NCBI RefSeq assembly: GCF_002941025.1
Contig: NZ_PTJS01000001.1
Coordinates: forward strand, 8,207,765 to 8,271,764
Length of the DNA: 64,000 nt
Origin: Streptomyces sp. QL37
GTDB lineage: Bacteria > Actinomycetota > Actinomycetes > Streptomycetales > Streptomycetaceae
Reading direction: 5' to 3'
The translations under genes were made by a program, and so were the position numbers. The notes beneath the pieces are model-generated. The model ran no database searches. It saw only the letters and a program-made list of their open reading frames with translations, and had not been told where the DNA came from. Positions 61,147-64,000 of this stretch are shown here, piece after piece. Numbering within the stretch: position 1 is the stretch's first letter; the number at the start of each line of letters is the position of its first letter.

Positions 61147-61917
61147 TCAGTTCCCGGGAGCGTCGTCGGCCGGCAGATCCATGCGGTAGCCCACGCCCCA
61201 CACCGTCCGGATCAGAGCGGGACGGGCGGGGTCGCTCTCCACCTTGCCGCGCAGCCGGCGCACATGGACCGTCACCGTCGACAGGTCGCCGAAGTCCCAG
61301 CCCCAGACCTCCCGCATCAGTTCCTCACGGGCGAAGGCCTGTCCCGGGTGGCTCAGGAAGAACGCGAGCAGATCGAACTCCCGGAGTGTGAGCGCGAGAT
61401 CTCTCCCGTCACGGGTCGCACGGCGGGCGAGCGGATCCAGGCGGAGCCCGGCACCGCCCAGCCGGGTGGGCGAGGACGCCTCCGCCCGCCGGCCCCGGCG
61501 AAGCACCGCGTCCACACGCAGCACGAGTTCACGCGGGCTGAAGGGCTTGGTCACGTAATCGTCCGCGCCGGTCTCCAGGCCGAGGATCCTGTCGTCCTCG
61601 TCCCCCCGCGCGGTGAGCATGATGACGGGCACGGGCCCCCGCGCGCGCATACGGCGGCACACCTCGAAGCCGTCCATGCCGGGAAGCATCAGGTCGAGCA
61701 CCACCAGGTCGGGCCGCAGAGCCGCGAAGCGTTCCAGTGCCGCCGGGCCGTCGTCCGCCCGCTCGACGTCGTAGCCCGCGCGTCCCAGATACCCCGCGGC
61801 GACCTCCGCGACCGTCGGATCGTCGTCCACGACGAGAACCCTGCCGTGCGGCACGCCGTCCCCGAGGCCGTTCGGTGATTCGGCACGGCGGACCGGTGGC
61901 GAGGAGATGTTCTGCAT
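61147..61917 (-). CDS. OmpR/PhoB-family response regulator
   Basis: This 256-residue regulator has a receiver domain with the acidic pocket VVDDDP, the phosphorylated Asp75 in VVLDLMLPG and the conserved Lys in YVTKPFSPRE, then a winged-helix Trans_reg_C domain (LTLREFDLLAFFLSHPGQAF and GDLSTVTVHVRRLRGKVE). The ATG at 61917 is taken; a GTG at 61926 adds three residues. No clear ribosome binding site is seen, so it may be leaderless. Together with the kinase gene it forms a two-component operon, divergent from the glycosyltransferase operon it may control. Confidence 0.92.
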   Translation of the reverse strand: MQNISSPPVRRAESPNGLGDGVPHGRVLVVDDDPTVAEVAAGYLGRAGYDVERADDGPAALERFAALRPDLVVLDLMLPGMDGFEVCRRMRARGPVPVIMLTARGDEDDRILGLETGADDYVTKPFSPRELVLRVDAVLRRGRRAEASSPTRLGGAGLRLDPLARRATRDGRDLALTLREFDLLAFFLSHPGQAFAREELMREVWGWDFGDLSTVTVHVRRLRGKVESDPARPALIRTVWGVGYRMDLPADDAPGN

Positions 61918-62040
61918 GACGCCCACTGTGGCATCACCGGTCGTCCGTCCGGGCCGCCCCCGGCCGCCACACGGTCGACGTCCACGTTTCGTAAGAACCT
62001 CAAGCCCGAAATGCCGGATTCCACTCCGTAGGGTGATCGC

Positions 62041-62769
62041 GTGACCGACTCTGCACCGGCGGATCTCGCCGCCCCCATCCGCGCCGACATCGTCCTGCCC
62101 TGTCTCGACGAGGCCGAGGCCCTACCCCGGGTGCTGGCCCGCGTCCCCGAGGGGTGGCGGGCCATCGTCGTCGACAACGGGTCCACCGACGGGTCTGCGG
62201 CCATCGCCCGTTCGCTCGGCGCGACCGTCGTGCACGAACCGCGCCGCGGCTTCGGCTCCGCCTGCCATGCCGGACTGCTCGCCGCCGAGGCGCAGTACGT
62301 CTGCTTCTGCGACTGCGACGGCTCGCTCGACCCGGCACTGCTCCCAGCCTTCGTCCGGCGGATCGCCGACGGCGAGAGCGACCTCCTCCTGGGCCGGCGC
62401 CGTCCCACGGCCCGCGGTGCCTGGCCCCTGCACGCCAGGCTCGGCAACATCGCGCTGTCCGGCATGCTCCGTCGCCGCACCGGTCTCAGGCTGCACGACC
62501 TCGGGCCGATGCGGGCGGTACGCCGGGAGGCCTTGCTGGCACTCGACCTGACGGACCGTCGCAGCGGCTACCCGCTGCAGATGGTCGTGCGCGCCTCGGA
62601 CGCCGGGCTGCGCGTCGCCGAGACCGACGTGCCGTATCTGCCCCGCACAGGGAAGTCCAAGGTCACCGGCACCTGGCGGGGCACCTGGCACGCGGTGCGG
62701 GACATGCGCGCGGTGCTGCGGCAGCCTCGGCCACCGGCCCCGCGGAGCGTCGGGGCGGAGACATCCTGA
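62041..62769 (+). CDS. Family 2 glycosyltransferase
   Basis: This 242-residue GT-A-fold enzyme has the family 2 core ADIVLPCLDEAEALPRVL, VVDNGSTDGSAAIA and the metal-binding FCDCDGSLDP (DxD), without membrane segments at the C-terminus. It probably moves an activated sugar onto a lipid or small acceptor. A -10 like TAGGGT at 62028-62033 would begin transcription at about the GTG, so it may be leaderless. Its stop overlaps the DUF2064 start by one base (TGATG), and the third gene overlaps in turn, so the operon is tightly coupled. Acceptor unknown. Confidence 0.88.
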   Translation: MTDSAPADLAAPIRADIVLPCLDEAEALPRVLARVPEGWRAIVVDNGSTDGSAAIARSLGATVVHEPRRGFGSACHAGLLAAEAQYVCFCDCDGSLDPALLPAFVRRIADGESDLLLGRRRPTARGAWPLHARLGNIALSGMLRRRTGLRLHDLGPMRAVRREALLALDLTDRRSGYPLQMVVRASDAGLRVAETDVPYLPRTGKSKVTGTWRGTWHAVRDMRAVLRQPRPPAPRSVGAETS

Positions 62770-63428
62770 TGAGCGTACGAAGGCCACCCGCCGGGGCGAC
62801 GACGCTGCTGGTCATCGCCAAGGAGCCGGTCCCCGGCCGGGTCAAGACCCGGCTCACGCCGCCGTTCACCCCCCGCGAGGCCGCGGAACTCGCCGCCGCG
62901 GCCCTCGATGACACCCTGCGGACCGTGCTCACCCTGCCCGCCCAGCGACGTGTCCTGGTTCTCGAAGGGCACCCCGGCCCCTGGATGCCACAGGGCTACG
63001 ACGTGCTGCCGCAGAGCGCGGGCACCCTGGACGTGCGCATCGCGGCGGCGTTCGGCACCTGCACCGGGCCGGCCCTCCTCATCGGGATGGACACCCCGCA
63101 GATCACCCCGTCCCTGCTGGCGCCCGCGCTTTCCCCGGGCGGCTGGGACGGCTGCGACGCCTGGTTCGGACCGGCCGAGGACGGCGGCTTCTGGGCTCTG
63201 GGCCTGGCGGCGCCCGACCCCGGCCTCGTACGGGGCGTGCCGATGTCCCGCCGCGACACGGGCGAGATCCAGCGGGCGCGCCTGACCGGCGCGGGACTCA
63301 CCGTGCGGGACCTGCCGCGACTGCGCGACGTGGACACGGCCGAGGACGCGCTGCACGTCGCCGCCGCCGCGCCCCGCGGCCGGTTCGCCGAGGCCCTCAC
63401 CCGCCTGGGCGGGGCGGCGGTCCGATGA
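62769..63428 (+). CDS. DUF2064/TIGR04282-family putative transferase
   Basis: This 219-residue protein belongs to the DUF2064 family, related to nucleotidyl- and glycosyltransferases (motifs LLVIAKEPVPGRVKTRL and IGMDTPQITPSLL, with GPAEDGGFWALGL). Members are annotated in databases as arsenosugar-type glycosyltransferases, from memory, though few have been tested. It overlaps the family 2 glycosyltransferase by one base and the methyltransferase by four, so the three act in one pathway. Substrate unknown. Confidence 0.85.
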   Translation: MSVRRPPAGATTLLVIAKEPVPGRVKTRLTPPFTPREAAELAAAALDDTLRTVLTLPAQRRVLVLEGHPGPWMPQGYDVLPQSAGTLDVRIAAAFGTCTGPALLIGMDTPQITPSLLAPALSPGGWDGCDAWFGPAEDGGFWALGLAAPDPGLVRGVPMSRRDTGEIQRARLTGAGLTVRDLPRLRDVDTAEDALHVAAAAPRGRFAEALTRLGGAAVR

Positions 63429-64000
63429 GCACGGTGCTTCCGCCGGCGGGCCCGTCCCCCGTCCCCTGGACGGCCGATCCGTACGCGCGAGCACTCATCC
63501 GCGGCCGCGGCCCGCTCTTCCTCCGGCGGAAGGACGGATGGCTCCTTCCGCTGGACGTCGAACGCTGGTGCGCCGACGCCGACGCCGCCGACCTGTCGGC
63601 GCTCCGCCGGAGCGAGGGGCCGGTCATCGACATCGGATGCGGACCAGGGCGACTCGTGGCGGCACTGGCCGCGCGCGGACACCGCGCGCTGGGCATCGAC
63701 GTGAGCGAGGCCGCCATCGGCCGCACCCAGCGGATCGGAGGATCGGCGCTCCGCCGCAGCGTGTTCGAACCGCTGCCCGGTGAAGGCCGCTGGGGGACGG
63801 CACTGCTCATCGACGGCAACATCGGGATCGGCGGTGACCCCCGGGCCCTGCTCCGCCGGGTCGCCGCCGTTCTGGCGCCGGGGGGTCTGCTCATCACGGA
63901 GGCCTCACCCCATGACGTGGACGAGCGGGTCCAGGTACGCATCGACGACGGCCGAGGGCAGTCCGGTGCGGTGCCCCACTTCCCCTGGGCCCGTGCCGGA
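63425..64000 (+). CDS. Class I SAM-dependent methyltransferase (partial)
   Basis: The first 192 codons are inside the window and the gene runs past its right edge. The SAM-binding motif I is VIDIGCGPGRLVAAL, followed by LGIDVSEAAIG, which carries the acidic residue for the ribose, so the protein is a class I methyltransferase. The ATG overlaps the DUF2064 stop as ATGA. The operon order glycosyltransferase, DUF2064, methyltransferase suggests it modifies the product of the first two enzymes. Confidence 0.88.
   Translation, partial: MSTVLPPAGPSPVPWTADPYARALIRGRGPLFLRRKDGWLLPLDVERWCADADAADLSALRRSEGPVIDIGCGPGRLVAALAARGHRALGIDVSEAAIGRTQRIGGSALRRSVFEPLPGEGRWGTALLIDGNIGIGGDPRALLRRVAAVLAPGGLLITEASPHDVDERVQVRIDDGRGQSGAVPHFPWARAG

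Overview
The window is chromosomal DNA of a streptomycete or very close actinomycete. The evidence is very high GC with strong third-position GC bias, GTG starts with GGAGG-type ribosome binding sites, many Tat and lipoprotein secretion signals, hairpin terminators without U-tracts, a SigB-family sigma factor, RsbP-like phosphatases, a perfect CebR-type operator and one rare TTA (bldA-type) codon. I see no phage, insertion sequence, CRISPR array, rRNA or tRNA.

Layout. (1) 1-18.9 kb is a carbohydrate island: a sugar-binding lipoprotein, a GH42 beta-galactosidase, a secreted GH78 alpha-L-rhamnosidase, a subtilisin-like protease sharing a divergent control region with the rhamnosidase, a very large secreted GH87-type alpha-1,3-glucanase, then an ABC sugar importer (binding protein, two permeases) followed by a GH13 alpha-glucosidase. 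The last five genes read as one outside-to-inside alpha-glucan pathway. (2) 18.9-27.4 kb is mixed: cupin, YihY/BrkB membrane protein, an acetyltransferase behind a CebR-type box, a cytoplasmic TroA-fold protein with a TTA codon, an ArsR-like regulator with an MFS pump, type B ribosomal protein L31, a PfkB sugar kinase and an acyl-CoA oxidase with a coupled small ORF. (3) 27.4-32.7 kb is vitamin B12 salvage: a cobalamin riboswitch, btuFCD-like importer genes and, after a convergent PRC-barrel/DUF2382 gene, the corrinoid amidohydrolase CbiZ. (4) 32.7-38.6 kb holds a beta-hydroxyacid dehydrogenase, a Tat-exported molybdopterin oxidoreductase, the methionine pair metY-metX and a SigB-family sigma factor. 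(5) 39-48.2 kb contains an acetyltransferase, a membrane PP2C phosphatase, a secreted Cys-containing protein, a purple-acid-phosphatase-like enzyme with PHO-like boxes, an ABC-F protein behind a tiny leader ORF, and an RsbQ-RsbP-like pair (alpha/beta hydrolase plus PAS-PP2C phosphatase).

(6) 48.2-58.7 kb contains an acetyltransferase, a secreted GH76 alpha-mannanase, a quinone oxidoreductase with its TetR regulator, a NUDIX hydrolase, a giant secreted protein joining a phosphodiester glycosidase domain to a metallophosphoesterase domain, and the PTS-dependent dihydroxyacetone kinase genes dhaKLM. (7) 58.9-64 kb carries a zinc-ribbon-containing sugar-nucleotide epimerase, a two-component system (regulator then kinase), and a tightly overlapping operon of family 2 glycosyltransferase, DUF2064 transferase and SAM methyltransferase that runs off the window.

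The points most worth following are the GH87-transporter-GH13 locus, the RsbQ-RsbP-like module, the CebR-type box and TTA codon around the 20-21.9 kb genes, the leader ORF before the ABC-F gene, the missing canonical start of metX beside a 40-bp perfect palindrome, the paired promoter-operator units between the rhamnosidase and protease genes, and two strong hairpins in divergent intergenic regions that no known gene explains.
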